A stretch of DNA of 64,000 nt from the NCBI GenBank assembly GCA_963728125.1, contig CAVSIZ010000010.1, forward strand, positions 62,001-126,000. Direction: 5' to 3'. This DNA is from CAWDCV01 sp963728125. Its GTDB lineage: Bacteria; Actinomycetota; Actinomycetes; CAWDCV01. How positions within the stretch are numbered: position 1 is the first letter of the stretch; the number at the start of each line of letters is the position of its first letter. Of the stretch, positions 63,835-64,000 are shown piece after piece. The position numbers and the translations under genes were made by a program. The notes beneath the pieces are model-generated. The model ran no database searches and was not told where the DNA came from. It worked only from the letters and a program-made list of their open reading frames with translations.

Positions 63835-64000
63835 TCACGACCCAGGTCGCGGTGCACGACCAGGGTCTGCATGCCACCGTCCCGCAGCCGCCCGGCAAGC
63901 GCCTCAGCCATGGCAACGCTGCGGTGCTTTCCCCCGGTACAACCAACGGCGACCGTGACGTACCGCTTGCCCTCCCGCACGAACCCCTCGGCCACCAGCT
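63831..64000 (-). CDS. rapZ: RapZ family nucleotide-binding protein (3' end only)
   Basis: The frame is open from the right edge of the window to the TGA at 63831-63833, 56 codons. It carries the RapZ C-terminal hallmark VTVAVGCTGGKHRSVAMAEA and ends HRDLGRE. RapZ is a P-loop protein that binds a regulatory RNA in E. coli; its actinobacterial role is less clear. It is followed by yvcK with a 4-bp overlap. Confidence 0.9.
   Translation of the reverse strand, partial: LVAEGFVREGKRYVTVAVGCTGGKHRSVAMAEALAGRLRDGGMQTLVVHRDLGRE

Overview
The window is 64 kb of GC-rich DNA from an actinobacterium. Start codons are often GTG, genes are tightly packed with many 4-base stop/start overlaps, and actinobacterial hallmarks are present: WhiA, RbpA, OpcA, an InhA-type enoyl reductase, IniA/IniC-like dynamins, a class F sortase and an RskA-type anti-sigma factor. 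The gene order over about 8-64 kb largely follows Mycobacterium tuberculosis Rv1421-Rv1498 (recalled, not searched). The sequences and extra genes do not look like a mycobacterium itself. The genus cannot be fixed from the sequence alone.

Layout. 0-8.2 kb: an isoniazid-inducible (iniBAC-like) locus. A membrane-anchored Hsp70-like protein and an IniR-like ATPase regulator (running off the left edge) face iniB-, iniA- and iniC-like genes. 8.2-12.5 kb: a frameshifted RibD/DHFR-like reductase, a septum-formation lipoprotein, a membrane protein, a frameshifted SixA phosphatase and the fabG-inhA pair. 12.6-25 kb: quinone reductase, TldD/TldE, methyltransferase plus dodecin, MoaA, a small zinc protein, SURF1, YbjQ, a GH15 enzyme, LD-carboxypeptidase, sirtuin and an SDR. 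25-35.5 kb: ABC exporter, frameshifted enoyl-CoA hydratase, small HTH protein, GNAT, NlpC/P60 endopeptidase, class F sortase with a DUF4397 surface protein, frameshifted ABC-F protein and a neutral zinc metallopeptidase. 35.5-42.1 kb: the complete SUF operon sufR-B-D-ferredoxin-C-S-U-T, with a palindromic candidate SufR operator. 42.2-45.3 kb: two-gene ABC exporter, then an ECF sigma/anti-sigma pair preceded by a micro-ORF. 45.3-57.9 kb: two transketolases, heme A and heme O synthesis (ctaA, ctaB), a pyruvoyl-dependent arginine decarboxylase with a membrane partner, and the pentose phosphate cluster tkt-tal-zwf-opcA-pgl. 58-64 kb: rbpA, secG, tpiA-pgk-gap, whiA, yvcK and the end of rapZ.

Together the genes cover envelope stress and cell-wall turnover (ini locus, FabG/InhA, NlpC/P60, sortase, LD-carboxypeptidase), Fe-S and heme cofactor supply, and central carbon metabolism.

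A recurring oddity is that six clear genes, and probably a seventh, are each interrupted by a single extra base in a short homopolymer. Removing one base restores a family-typical protein every time. This points to homopolymer overcalls in the source sequence rather than true decay. No tRNA, rRNA, CRISPR array, insertion sequence or prophage was seen.
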